A DNA stretch of 64,000 nucleotides from Flammeovirgaceae bacterium. GTDB lineage: Bacteria > Bacteroidota > Bacteroidia > Cytophagales > Cyclobacteriaceae. A program made the translations under genes and the position numbers. The notes below the pieces were generated by a model. That model made no database searches and was not told the origin of the DNA. It saw nothing but the letters and a program-made list of their open reading frames with translations. How positions within the stretch are numbered: the stretch's first letter is position 1; every line of letters begins with the position of its first letter. Of the stretch, positions 16,792 to 25,870 are shown piece after piece. The stretch covers positions 1 through 64,000 of the forward strand of contig JABMNK010000023.1 in assembly GCA_013204595.1 (NCBI GenBank), written 5' to 3'.

Positions 16792-19461
16792 TTATCTGAT
16801 CTGTTGTCCAATCGAAAAATGAAATTGACTTCCAGAGGGGTCAGCTGTTCCAGGGATCGCATCAAAGCCGTATCCATAGTCTATCCCTAGCAAACCAAAT
16901 GCGGGCATAAAGATTCTCGCACCAACGCCCGCTGATCTATAGAGCTTATAGGGGTTGTAGTTGGTTGGATCGTTCCAGGCATTACCCCCTTCTACATACG
17001 TTAACAAATAGATGGTGGCCGTAGGATTTAATGAGACTGGATATCGTAGTTCCAAGACATACTTTGTAAAGAGGGTTGCTCCCAGGACGTTGTTAACGTC
17101 ATCATAGGGAGTCAAGGAAGTAGCTTTTCGGGCATTTTGTTGCGGATTTGGATAGCCACGCAATCCAATTACATCAGTTCCCAAAATAAAGTTTTGTCCG
17201 GTTAAACCATCCCCGCCAAGGACAAACCTTTCAAACGGCCCAGGTGAGACGCTCTCCGAATAAGTACCAATAAAGCCAAAATGGATTCTAGGTGCCAATA
17301 CGAGCTTGGGAATGAGGGGCAAATAATACCTAAAGTCAAAATTCCATTTGTGGTACTCTACCCACTTATATCGCTCTTCTGCAGGGGTATTCTCATAGTC
17401 CATACTATTAAATAGGGAGTAAGGAGGCGTCATATTTACGCTCAAAGAGACATCCGATCCGCGCTGGGGATACATTGGATTGTCAGAGGATCTTCTTGCT
17501 ATGGTGGTGTTAAATACTATGCTATTGGCGTCACCTGTGCTAAAGCCCATGGTCGAATAAATATAATTGTTTAGAGAGTACTTTGAAAAGGAGAGGGAAT
17601 TACTAATGACAAAAAAGTCATCGGGCCAACTTGCTCTTCTGCCTAAGGATAAGGTCAATCCAGCGACACTTAATGAGCCATTAACAGTGTTGTCTTGAAA
17701 CCCTACTAACCGTTGAATGGAATTATTATAACTAATTCCAAAACTATTTGGCTTTCTACCCCCCAACCAAGGTTCTTGGAAGCTGACGGTATAGCTCTGG
17801 TAGCGCAAGCCATTTGCTTGGGCTCTTACCGATAATCGCTGACCGTCTCCCATTGGAGGAAATTTGTTCCATTTCAAGGCCTCTTTAATGGAGAAATTAT
17901 TAAAGCTAACACCCAAAGTTCCAACGAAGCCATAATAGCCACCCCATCCGCCAGATAATTCAATTTGATCACTTGGTTGCTCAACGAGTTCCCATTCTAT
18001 ATCGACAGTCTCGTCAGCGAGATTTGGTGTAGGAATTGGGTTTACTTTTTGGGGATCAAAATAGCCCAATTGAGATAATTCACGTTGCGTTCGGATCAAT
18101 AAGTCTCTACTGAATTTTTGTCCCGGAATGGTTCGAAGTTCTCTTCGGATTACAAAGTCATTGGTTTTCTCATTGCCAGAAATAATCACTTTTTTGATGG
18201 TTGCCTGGCCCCCTTCATACACCCTCATTTCCAAGTCAATAGAGTCCTCAAATACACCAACTTCGATCGGGTCAATTCTAAAAAACAAATAACCGTCGTC
18301 CATATAAAGAGAGCTGACATCTATACCAGTGGGATCATAATTCAATTTCTTTTCTATTAATTCTAGGTCGTAGACGTCGCCCTTATTCACAGCGAGAACC
18401 TTGGCTAGGGTGGCGTCGTCATAGATAAAGTTCCCCTCCCAATTGATGTTTCTGAAAAAGTACTTTTTACCCTCCGAGAGGGTCACATCAATGTTCATGT
18501 ATTTATCATTGATAGAATAATTGGTGTCGTATTCTATTATGGCATCTCTATAGCCCTTTGAATTCAAAAAGGTAATAAGGGCAGCTTTATCGTTAAGGAA
18601 TTCCTCTTTTACAAATTTAGACGGCTTGAAAAAATTAACTTTGGCTAGCTCATTAATACGGTCGCTAAAGTGTGCACCACCTTCATCTTTATGGGTCAGA
18701 AAATGAACAAGGTTCACTGGATTTAAAAGCTTTATGCTATTTGCCAAGATTTGGGAAGGCAAGTTAATTCTTGGGGTTTCTCCAGTCTTTTTGAATTTAC
18801 TCCTCAGTTTTGAATCACTAAAATACTCATTTCCATAAAAGTTGATGTCATAAATTTTTACTTTACGCCCTTTATCAACATTGATAATCAGTGCTGCGCT
18901 ATTGCGAACGACGGAGTCTTGCCGTTGGGAAATGTTGACTTTGGCATTTAAGAACCCCTTTGATTCATAAAACTTTTTGACTGTTAATTGGGTGTTTTTG
19001 ATAACGACGTCTGTGATGATTTTTCCTTTGGTGAGTTCAATGTCGTCTTCTAGTTCTGTGCGATGGCTCTTGCTAATGCCTTCGAACTCATATCTCAACA
19101 GTCGTGGGCGTTCAGTTAACTCAATGACTAGCCAAATTTGATTGCCTTCAATTTTAGTCGCGAAAATGGCTATATTTCCAATAATTCCTTGCTTCCATAA
19201 CTTCTTGATTGCCAGACTAATTTCATCACCTGGAATTTTAATTTTGTCACCAACCTTAAGTCCAGAAAGAGAAATTAGGGCATTGTTATCCAAGAACTGG
19301 AGTCCTCGAATATCAATATTGGCGATCTCTAAAATCCTAGGACTTGAGTAGTTTAACTCAAGGTTATTGTCTGTTTTGCTGCGATTTTGACCAAAGATTA
19401 ATTGACTATAGCCGGCCAGCGCAAAAAAGTATAAAGGAATAAATAATTTTAGTAATTTCAT
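16792..19461 (-). CDS. bamA: outer membrane protein assembly factor BamA
   Basis: This is the 889-residue central component of the BAM machinery that inserts beta-barrel proteins in the outer membrane. A signal peptide (about residues 1-24) precedes five POTRA domains (about 45-500, e.g. IANIDIRGLQFLDNNALI and IKKVIISGNEKTNDFVIRR) and a 16-strand Omp85 barrel ending in FHFSIGQQIR. The barrel motif FVLGGDGLTGQN and the VRGYP-like IGLRGYPN (lid loop) are present. Its ATG shares one base with the uppS stop (TAATG). The gene order porG-uppS-bamA-skp-skp matches that known in Porphyromonas. Confidence 0.95.
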   Translation of the reverse strand: MKLLKLFIPLYFFALAGYSQLIFGQNRSKTDNNLELNYSSPRILEIANIDIRGLQFLDNNALISLSGLKVGDKIKIPGDEISLAIKKLWKQGIIGNIAIFATKIEGNQIWLVIELTERPRLLRYEFEGISKSHRTELEDDIELTKGKIITDVVIKNTQLTVKKFYESKGFLNAKVNISQRQDSVVRNSAALIINVDKGRKVKIYDINFYGNEYFSDSKLRSKFKKTGETPRINLPSQILANSIKLLNPVNLVHFLTHKDEGGAHFSDRINELAKVNFFKPSKFVKEEFLNDKAALITFLNSKGYRDAIIEYDTNYSINDKYMNIDVTLSEGKKYFFRNINWEGNFIYDDATLAKVLAVNKGDVYDLELIEKKLNYDPTGIDVSSLYMDDGYLFFRIDPIEVGVFEDSIDLEMRVYEGGQATIKKVIISGNEKTNDFVIRRELRTIPGQKFSRDLLIRTQRELSQLGYFDPQKVNPIPTPNLADETVDIEWELVEQPSDQIELSGGWGGYYGFVGTLGVSFNNFSIKEALKWNKFPPMGDGQRLSVRAQANGLRYQSYTVSFQEPWLGGRKPNSFGISYNNSIQRLVGFQDNTVNGSLSVAGLTLSLGRRASWPDDFFVISNSLSFSKYSLNNYIYSTMGFSTGDANSIVFNTTIARRSSDNPMYPQRGSDVSLSVNMTPPYSLFNSMDYENTPAEERYKWVEYHKWNFDFRYYLPLIPKLVLAPRIHFGFIGTYSESVSPGPFERFVLGGDGLTGQNFILGTDVIGLRGYPNPQQNARKATSLTPYDDVNNVLGATLFTKYVLELRYPVSLNPTATIYLLTYVEGGNAWNDPTNYNPYKLYRSAGVGARIFMPAFGLLGIDYGYGFDAIPGTADPSGSQFHFSIGQQIR

Positions 19462-20198
19462 TAAGCGTTTATTTGTTCACTGGTTTTTCCAAATCTTCGT
19501 TCACGGCAATTATAGTCGTTGATCGCATCATTCAAATGACTTTTTCTGAAATCGGGCCATAATACATTCGTAAAATACAATTCTGAATAAGCCAATTGCC
19601 AGAGCAGAAAATTACTTATCCTCATTTCACCACTTGTCCTAATGAGCAATTCTGGATCAGGAATATTTGACGTCGATAAACGGGTTGTAATAAGGGCCTC
19701 AGTTAAGTCATCGATTTGTATTTTATCATCTTTAACGTCTTTGGCAATACTTTTCAAAGCCTGAGTAAGATCCCATTTCCCACTATAATTTAAGGCCAAT
19801 ATTAAATTTAAGCCGGTATTGGCAGCAGTTTGTTCAATGGCCCTCAATAATTTTTTATTTACGCCATTTAAAAGCCCTTCAATATTTCCAATTGCCGTCA
19901 GGCGCACATTGTTCTTCATTAAAGTAGGTAATTCTCCATTTATTGTCGTGATGAGTAGGCTCATTAATCCATCAACTTCGATTTGTGGTCGTGACCAATT
20001 TTCCGTTGAAAATGCATACAAGGTCAAGTGCTCAACGCCCAGCGCTGCACATCCTTCGGTGATATCACGGACGGCTTCGATAGCATTGTTATGACCAAAG
20101 ATCCTCATGGCTCCTTTTTTTTTAGCCCAACGTCCATTACCGTCCATTATGACGGCAATATGCCTTGGAATTTTACTTTCTTCTTGGTTTTCACTCAT
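19461..20198 (-). CDS. uppS: isoprenyl (undecaprenyl) diphosphate synthase
   Basis: This 245-residue cis-prenyltransferase makes undecaprenyl diphosphate, the lipid carrier for peptidoglycan and surface polysaccharides. The family motifs are clear: IAVIMDGNGRWAKKKG near residues 14-29 (catalytic Asp), HLTLYAFSTENWSRP, and the C-terminal LIRTSGEMRISNFLLWQLAY. Length is normal. It is part of the envelope operon upstream of bamA. An AT-rich hairpin lies 10-30 bases before its ATG. Confidence 0.95.
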   Translation of the reverse strand: MSENQEESKIPRHIAVIMDGNGRWAKKKGAMRIFGHNNAIEAVRDITEGCAALGVEHLTLYAFSTENWSRPQIEVDGLMSLLITTINGELPTLMKNNVRLTAIGNIEGLLNGVNKKLLRAIEQTAANTGLNLILALNYSGKWDLTQALKSIAKDVKDDKIQIDDLTEALITTRLSTSNIPDPELLIRTSGEMRISNFLLWQLAYSELYFTNVLWPDFRKSHLNDAINDYNCRERRFGKTSEQINA

Positions 20199-20207
20199 TA
20201 TAAGGAA

Positions 20208-20229
20208 GTATCTTTTTTAAAAAGGATAC
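20208..20229. repeat. AT-rich inverted repeat before uppS
   Basis: GTATCTTTTTT and AAAAAGGATAC form an almost perfect self-complementary stem (one G-T pair) in the 100-base gap between porG and uppS, 10 bases ahead of the uppS start. No U-tract follows in the direction of the operon, so it is more likely an mRNA structure affecting uppS translation than a terminator. The remainder of the gap shows nothing I recognise. Confidence 0.4.
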
Positions 20230-20298
20230 AAAAATGACATTTTTTTTAAGAAAATAATAAATCATGAGCAGTATTTCCTATTTTTATGAAGCCTTCAA

Positions 20299-21018
20299 TC
20301 AGTTATTTGGTGTATAAGGAAAGGGACAAGGTATGTTGTAAATCATAAAACTTAACGAAAGTCCTGCAAAGCTATACCAATCCTTGTCTAAAGGATTTCC
20401 ATATAGAAAATCTTTTTGAGTCAACACTCCTTCCGAGACGCCATCTAGGTTGTCAGAAAATGTTCTTCGAGCACCAACTTCAAAACCGGCCATCCACCTT
20501 CTGCGTATTAAATGTTTAAATCCGATACCGAAAGGAATGGTAGGCTGAACGGTGCTATAATCGGTAGCTGAACTAGCGGACTTGAACACTTTAAGGATGC
20601 CAATTCCTAGAAAAGCGTAGGGCGTCCATCGGACGACTGCACGCTTTTCTTTGTAATTCAAGAAATCATATTCGAGGACTGAAGAAAGGTCCATGATATC
20701 GTAATGAAACTCGGCGGCTCTTTTTTGGGCTAGGGCATCTATTGGCGTATTGTCTGAACCTTGTAACCCACCAAAACCTAAAGTGGTTTTCAGTGAAACA
20801 TGACTAGAAAAATTTAATCTATTGAATATATTGAACCCAGAATTCATGGTTTCAAAATGATAACCACGTGCCATGTCACCACTGTAATTGAAGACGCCTG
20901 TTCCTAGACCGAATTCCAGAAATTGGGCAGGGGCGCAATGTGTTAAGTAAATAAATAAAAGACTAAAGAAAATTTTCAATTTGAATGTGAAAACTGCGTG
21001 AAATGGATTTATCAACAT
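20299..21018 (-). CDS. porG: DUF6089 family beta-barrel protein, type IX secretion component PorG
   Basis: This is a 239-residue protein with a signal peptide (residues 1 to about 31, cut near CAPAQ) followed by an eight-stranded outer-membrane barrel pattern starting FLEFGLGTGVFNYSGDMA. PorG is an outer-membrane part of the type IX secretion system of Bacteroidota. The identification rests mainly on the DUF6089-like N-terminus and the position between nadK and uppS-bamA-skp, as in Porphyromonas gingivalis PG0189. A generic outer-membrane barrel is the alternative. It implies the organism can secrete or display proteins through T9SS. Confidence 0.72.
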   Translation of the reverse strand: MLINPFHAVFTFKLKIFFSLLFIYLTHCAPAQFLEFGLGTGVFNYSGDMARGYHFETMNSGFNIFNRLNFSSHVSLKTTLGFGGLQGSDNTPIDALAQKRAAEFHYDIMDLSSVLEYDFLNYKEKRAVVRWTPYAFLGIGILKVFKSASSATDYSTVQPTIPFGIGFKHLIRRRWMAGFEVGARRTFSDNLDGVSEGVLTQKDFLYGNPLDKDWYSFAGLSLSFMIYNIPCPFPYTPNN

Positions 21019-21046
21019 ATGAAGAAATTAACGAATATAGAATCTA

Positions 21047-21922
21047 TTAATTGCGTTTGTCCAATCCCCAGGACAGTTTGTTTCTTAGTGTTTCTATAAA
21101 ACTCACCCCCGCGACCTTAATTAAATTGGCGTTAAAGGGGGATTTTTGGATATTTAAGGAAATGGATTCATCAACTGGATGAGACCGAGAATCTAGTGAA
21201 ATGAGAAAATTATTAGTCCTACTTTCCACTTCAAATTTCAATTCAGAGGAATCCGGAACGATCAGGGGACGAATATTTAAATTATGCGGGCTGACCGGGG
21301 TGATCACGAAATTTTTATTTTGAGGTAATAAAATAGGCCCTCCACAACTCAACGAATATCCGGTCGAGCCCGTTGGGGTGGCGACCATCAGCCCATCAGC
21401 CCAATAGCTATTTAAAAAAGCCCCATTCAAATAGCTTTTGATCACGATCATAGCAGAGGAATCTTTTCGTAAAATGGAAAACTCATTTAAGGCATAATTG
21501 GCATTTCCAAAAAGTGGTAAATTTGTTTTCAGGGAAACAAGTGAGCGCTTTTCTATGGTATAATTGCCAACAAGTAAATTGTGCACAGCACTGGCGATTT
21601 GGTCGCGGGCGATGGAGGCTAAAAAACCTAATCGACCGGTATTCACACCTAAGATGGGGGTTTCAAGGGCACCTACGTGGGTGAGCGTTTCTAAAAAAGT
21701 ACCATCCCCTCCGATACTTATAAAAGCATCAAAAATAGGCAAATAGTTTGCAGGATGATAGATAGCTAATTCTCGTCCAGTCAGTACCTGCCCATTGTAA
21801 TTGTAAAAGTCTTGCGATAAAAATAACTCGATGCCCCCAGAGGACAACTGTTCAAGTAACTCAATTACTTCATCTTTAGAAGTATCATTAATTTTTCTAC
21901 CATGAATGGCTATTTTCTTCAC
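21047..21922 (-). CDS. nadK: NAD kinase
   Basis: This 291-residue cytosolic enzyme phosphorylates NAD to NADP. It carries the conserved GGDGTFLET (substrate Asp), NTGRLGFLA, NEFSILRKDSSAMI, and TPTGSTGYSLSCGGP motifs. Length is typical. It sits 3 bases after the CBS-ACT gene and 28 bases before porG in the envelope operon. Confidence 0.95.
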   Translation of the reverse strand: MKKIAIHGRKINDTSKDEVIELLEQLSSGGIELFLSQDFYNYNGQVLTGRELAIYHPANYLPIFDAFISIGGDGTFLETLTHVGALETPILGVNTGRLGFLASIARDQIASAVHNLLVGNYTIEKRSLVSLKTNLPLFGNANYALNEFSILRKDSSAMIVIKSYLNGAFLNSYWADGLMVATPTGSTGYSLSCGGPILLPQNKNFVITPVSPHNLNIRPLIVPDSSELKFEVESRTNNFLISLDSRSHPVDESISLNIQKSPFNANLIKVAGVSFIETLRNKLSWGLDKRN

Positions 21923-21925
21923 GGT

Positions 21926-22588
21926 CTAGATATTTAAAAAACTCATGAGCCCTTCGTAACGTTCTTTGGTATTGGAATCATTAAAATGCTGGCTAAAGTA
22001 TTCTTGGATATTATAGCCATTTAATTCAAGAATGGAGATCAAATTTGATATGTCTTCTTTATTTACTTTTATGGTCAATAGGACATTGCCATTATTTTTA
22101 GGATCACTGGCGATCTCGCAGCTGAGAATTTTGACATCGTCACGCTCAATGATTCTACTAATCTCAGATAAGGAATAGTCTCTATTCTTCAAGGATAAAA
22201 CAATAATAGCTCCAGGTGCGCTAAGCGCTAAAGTAGTCACTAGATGGGCCAGCAACTCTTGATTGGTAACAACACCCAAGTAATTATTTGTTTCATCATT
22301 TACTGCCACCATTTGGTTGGCGAATTGCTTCAAACATTTGAAGAGGTCGTAATAATGCTGATTTTCTTGCACAACACTTTTTTCTCCTGAAAGTTCAAAA
22401 TCTTTAACGTGTACGATCTCTGGATGACTCAGTATCATTTGTTCATTTAAAAAGCCACAAAAAACTCCCTTGACCACCACGGGAAGCATGGATAGATGAA
22501 ATTCTTGCATCCAATCTAGCGCGCTAACGCTTTTATCCTCTTTTTTTAAGGTGGGGATGCTATGATTGATTAGTTCTCTTGCGATCAT
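21926..22588 (-). CDS. CBS-pair and ACT domain protein
   Basis: This is a 220-residue protein with two CBS motifs (about residues 5-125, adenosine-nucleotide sensing) and a C-terminal ACT-like domain (about 133-205, starting GAIIVLSLKNRDYSLSEISR), similar in layout to AcuB. Such proteins act as ligand-responsive regulators; the target is unknown. The ATG overlaps the ancestral stop codon of the upstream hydrolase gene (ATGA), so it was coupled to that gene; the premature TGA there may reduce its translation. Confidence 0.8.
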   Translation of the reverse strand: MIARELINHSIPTLKKEDKSVSALDWMQEFHLSMLPVVVKGVFCGFLNEQMILSHPEIVHVKDFELSGEKSVVQENQHYYDLFKCLKQFANQMVAVNDETNNYLGVVTNQELLAHLVTTLALSAPGAIIVLSLKNRDYSLSEISRIIERDDVKILSCEIASDPKNNGNVLLTIKVNKEDISNLISILELNGYNIQEYFSQHFNDSNTKERYEGLMSFLNI

Positions 22589-23340
22589 GAGGATACGGTA
22601 GTTTGTAAAAAATCAGAAATTAATTGATTGAATTTTTCAGGTTTTTCCATCATTGGGGCATGACATCATTCGTCAATAAATCGCAAGGTTGTATTTGGAA
22701 TTAATCTATCAAATTCATGGGCCACATAGGGGGGGGTGATTGTGTCGTTAAGTCCCCATATTAATAGGGTTGGCGCTACGACCGCGCTCAATTCTTTGGC
22801 CATATTATTTCTTTGGGCAGATTTGGCTATTGCTACGATACTTAGGCAATTTTGAATGCTTTTCATGGTATTAAATACATGATCAACAAGTTCCTTTGTA
22901 GCCGTTTTGGGATTATAGAAAGTATATTCTGTTCGCTCTTTGATATAATCGTAATTGCCTCTTTTGGGGTAAGACCCCCCCATGGAATTTTCAAACAATC
23001 CCGAGCTACCTGTCAAAATAAGGCTATTTACTTTTTCTTTTCTTCGTAGCGCATAGATTAACGCTATGTGGCCCCCCAAAGAATTGCCCATCAAATGAAC
23101 TTTATCAATATTCAACTGATCGATAAATGATTCTACAAAATCTGTAAGTGTTTCAAGGCCTAATTTGCGAACAGGTAGGGTATAAATAGGCAATGAGGGT
23201 ATGATTACCCTGTAATGCTGAGAAAAATAATCTACTACAGCAGTCCAATTGCTCAGCTCACCAATCAACCCGTGCAATAAAATCATAGTATCACCTGCGC
23301 CTTGATCTAAAAAATGAAATCCGTTTTGCTCTTTTATCAT
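22585..23340 (-). pseudogene. alpha/beta hydrolase interrupted by an in-frame TGA
   Basis: This is an alpha/beta-fold hydrolase read with one interruption. The first 224 codons end at a TGA (22666-22668) and carry the nucleophile elbow GNSLGGH and the acidic site WGLNDTITPP. The same frame continues directly after the TGA for 26 more sense codons, CHAPMMEKPEKFNQLISDF..., to a stop at 22585-22587 that overlaps the ATG of the next gene. This tail is the normal C-terminus of the family, including the catalytic His (His of CHAP). Without it the product lacks the triad His and should be inactive. A sequencing error, a young pseudogene, or readthrough are all possible; the frame itself is intact. 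Confidence 0.85.
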
Positions 23341-23357
23341 ATAAATTAGGGCATTAT

Positions 23358-23900
23358 TTATCCCAAAAGGACTAAAGTTTCATGCTTTTTAAGCATGTCA
23401 AATTTTTCAAAAATAGCATCGAAATAGGGAATGAAGGATCCAATAGTTTCAAACACTTTTGGACCAATGGGTATAATATAGTTCAAAATTACCGAATTTT
23501 TTACTTGTTCGTGTTCGAATGCAATTCCAAGGGAATCAAAGATCCAAAATATCACACTAAAAATAAGTGCTAATTTCATTAAATTTAATAGGGCACCTAG
23601 TATGTTATCAAGGATACTGAACGGAGTAAGTGCTAGGATTTTTTTGATAGAGGTAGCGATTAAGTTTACAGAAATAATAAGGACGATAAAAATCCCAAAG
23701 AAAATCCCGACGGAGATCAAGTTAAAATAAGCATTATCCGAAAAAAATTTAAGGGCGAAATCCTCTGTAAATTCGACAGCTAAAAACAGGCCCAAAAAAA
23801 AAGCGATTAATGAAAGGACCTCTACAATAAATCCTCTTTTGAATCCAAAGTAACCCCCGAGTCCAAAAAAACCGAGCAAAAGGATATCTACATAATTCAT
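23358..23900 (-). CDS. CvpA family membrane protein
   Basis: This is a 180-residue integral membrane protein with four hydrophobic helices (about residues 3-25, 30-50, 62-85, 105-130) and the CvpA/colicin V production opening DILLLGFFGLGGYFGFKRGF. The family is linked to envelope homeostasis and bacteriocin export, without a defined reaction. It overlaps the upstream YqeY-like gene by 4 bases and precedes the hydrolase by 17. Confidence 0.85.
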   Translation of the reverse strand: MNYVDILLLGFFGLGGYFGFKRGFIVEVLSLIAFFLGLFLAVEFTEDFALKFFSDNAYFNLISVGIFFGIFIVLIISVNLIATSIKKILALTPFSILDNILGALLNLMKLALIFSVIFWIFDSLGIAFEHEQVKNSVILNYIIPIGPKVFETIGSFIPYFDAIFEKFDMLKKHETLVLLG

Positions 23901-24349
23901 TTGGATAGTAGTTCTTTAACGACCTCAGCCAAATTTTTTCCATCTACTTTTCCTGACAGGACCTTGGAGGCTACTCCCATTACCCTGCCCATATCTTGCG
24001 GAGAAGAAGCGCCGAGCTCTTTTATAATATCACCAACGGCTGCTTGTAATTCAATATTGGTCAAGGGTTTTGGAAGAAATTCTTCGATTACCTGGAGCTC
24101 ACCTTGTTCCACGGCTACTAAATCAGGTCTGTTTTGGACTTGAAATATGGTTAATGAATCCCTTCGTTGCTTCGCTGCTTTTGATAATAGCTTTGTTTCC
24201 GTCTCCGAATCGAGCTCACCAAAGAATCCTTTCTCTGTCTCAGACAATAAAATTAATGATTTTATGGCCCTAAGGGCTCTCAGGCGATCCTTATTTTTTT
24301 GAAGCATGGCTGTTTTAATTTCCTGTTCAATTTTTAATTTCAAGCTCAT
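23897..24349 (-). CDS. GatB/YqeY domain protein
   Basis: This is a 150-residue all-helical protein of the YqeY family, resembling the tail domain of amidotransferase subunit GatB, which binds tRNA. Visible motifs: LRALRAIKSLILLSETEKG and the C-terminal MGRVMGVASKVLSGKVDGK, which is diagnostic. Start is taken at the ATG at 24349 (MSLKLKIEQEIK); a TTG three codons upstream is less likely. It is probably the first gene of the ten-gene envelope operon, divergent from pdxJ across 46 bases. Confidence 0.87.
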   Translation of the reverse strand: MSLKLKIEQEIKTAMLQKNKDRLRALRAIKSLILLSETEKGFFGELDSETETKLLSKAAKQRRDSLTIFQVQNRPDLVAVEQGELQVIEEFLPKPLTNIELQAAVGDIIKELGASSPQDMGRVMGVASKVLSGKVDGKNLAEVVKELLSK

Positions 24350-24359
24350 CTTTAACAAC

Positions 24360-24367
24360 TATTTTTG
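24360..24367 (+). promoter_or_regulatory. possible -7 box for pdxJ
   Basis: TATTTTTG matches the Bacteroidota -7 consensus TAnnTTTG, 28 bases before the pdxJ start at 24396. No clear TTTG is found at the -33 distance, so the call is tentative. Confidence 0.42.
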
Positions 24368-24395
24368 TGTCTTAAATAAAAACGTAAGCATATCA

Positions 24396-25109
24396 ATGAC
24401 CAAACTTAGTGTAAACATCAATAAAATTGCAACATTACGCAATGCAAGAGGAGGAGACCAACCCAATTTGAAGCAAATGGCTATTGATATTGAGCGATTT
24501 GGTGCTGAGGGTATCACTGTGCACCCTAGGCCTGATCAAAGACATATCACCATGGAGGACACTTATGCTTTGGCGGATATTGTCAAGACGGAATTCAATA
24601 TTGAAGGGTATCCAGATCAAAGATTTTTAAAAATAATTCGAGATATTAAGCCACATCAGGTAACCTTAGTGCCCGATGCACCGGAGGCAATTACTTCAAA
24701 TACTGGATGGGATACTTTTGAAAATGAATCGTTTTTAAAGGAGGTGATTGCTCAATTGCATGAATATGGCTCCAGGGTTTCCGTTTTTTGTAATGATGAC
24801 CCCAAAATGGTTGAAGGTGCTTTTGCGGTGGGTGCTGATCGAATAGAATTGTATACAGGACCCTACGCCCAGGATTACATGTTGGATCCAAAAAAGGCAG
24901 TAGCCTCTTTTGTAATGGCGGCGCATCGGGCAAAGGAGTTGGGATTGGGGGTTAACGCGGGTCACGATTTGGATTTACAAAACTTGAAATACCTCAAGGG
25001 GTCTATCCCATTTCTAGCCGAGGTATCTATTGGTCACGCCTTAGTGTGTGATGCCTTATATTATGGCATGGAAAACACCATTCAAATGTATAAACGACAA
25101 CTGCTGTGA
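24396..25109 (+). CDS. pdxJ: pyridoxine 5'-phosphate synthase
   Basis: This enzyme condenses 1-deoxyxylulose 5-phosphate with 3-amino-acetone phosphate in the DXP-dependent vitamin B6 route. The TIM-barrel protein (237 residues) opens with LSVNINKIATLRNARGG and carries HPRPDQRH (catalytic region), a YPDQRF variant, and GHDLDLQNL and EVSIGHALVCDALYYG at the C-terminus. I take the ATG at 24396; the upstream extension to 24306 overlaps the divergent gene and lacks family similarity. The stop overlaps the next gene's GTG. Confidence 0.95.
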   Translation: MTKLSVNINKIATLRNARGGDQPNLKQMAIDIERFGAEGITVHPRPDQRHITMEDTYALADIVKTEFNIEGYPDQRFLKIIRDIKPHQVTLVPDAPEAITSNTGWDTFENESFLKEVIAQLHEYGSRVSVFCNDDPKMVEGAFAVGADRIELYTGPYAQDYMLDPKKAVASFVMAAHRAKELGLGVNAGHDLDLQNLKYLKGSIPFLAEVSIGHALVCDALYYGMENTIQMYKRQLL

Positions 25110-25870
25110 AACTTCATTTTACAAAATTCGGCTCGGGCCGACCGCTCCTCATTTTGCATGGTCTATTTGGGTCATCAGACAATTGGAAAACAATTGGGAA
25201 CGCATTGAGCGCGCAACATGAAGTTTATCTTATTGATCAGCGAAATCACGGGCTATCTCCCCATAGTGATGCGTTTAATTATCAATTGATGACAGCAGAT
25301 CTCTTAGCATTAATGGATCGAGAGGGGATTGATCAAGCTGATTTAATGGGTCATTCAATGGGAGGTAAAACGGTCATGAATTTTGCTACCCTGCACCCAG
25401 ATAGGGTTGTACAGTTGGTGGTGGTAGATATAGCCCCTAAGTATTACCCACCTCATCATGAAAATATTTTCGCAGGATTCCACTCGCTAGTACTCGATGA
25501 AATGAGTACCAGAAAAGAGGCTGACACGAAGCTTGCCCAGACCATAAAGGAGCCCGTTATTCGACAATTTTTGTTGAAAAATTTGCATCGTGAGTTGGAT
25601 GGTACGTTTAGCTGGAAAATAAATTTTGAAGCTATTGAAAAAAATATGGACCAAATAGGGGCAGCACTCAGACCAGATCAGCTTTTCGAGGGACCTACCT
25701 TATTTCTGCGAGGGGCCAATTCTGATTATATTGAACACGAGGATGAACGGCTACTTAAGACACATTTTCCAAATGCCAAATTAGTGAGCATAGCAGGTGC
25801 AGGCCATTGGATTCACGCAGAGCAACCGGAAATTTTAAAGCGGACTTTGGAAAATTTTTTAACTAAATGA
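25106..25870 (+). CDS. alpha/beta hydrolase (YbfF-like)
   Basis: This is a 254-residue serine hydrolase: HGLFGSSDNW forms the oxyanion hole region (residues 18-27), GHSMGG the nucleophile elbow (Ser near 93), and GAGHWIH holds the catalytic His (near 232). The family includes YbfF-type esterases acting on acyl-CoA or small esters. Translation starts at a GTG (25106) that overlaps the pdxJ stop, and its end overlaps the next gene by 4 bases (ATGA), so it belongs to a pdxJ-hydrolase-methylase operon. Unlike the hydrolase at 22585, it is intact. Confidence 0.87.
   Translation: MKLHFTKFGSGRPLLILHGLFGSSDNWKTIGNALSAQHEVYLIDQRNHGLSPHSDAFNYQLMTADLLALMDREGIDQADLMGHSMGGKTVMNFATLHPDRVVQLVVVDIAPKYYPPHHENIFAGFHSLVLDEMSTRKEADTKLAQTIKEPVIRQFLLKNLHRELDGTFSWKINFEAIEKNMDQIGAALRPDQLFEGPTLFLRGANSDYIEHEDERLLKTHFPNAKLVSIAGAGHWIHAEQPEILKRTLENFLTK

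Noticed and set aside
22666..22668. Selenocysteine or alternate-code reading of TGA
   Set aside because: TGA serves as an ordinary stop for other genes here (e.g. gdhA, pdxJ), and no selenocysteine-insertion hairpin is evident.
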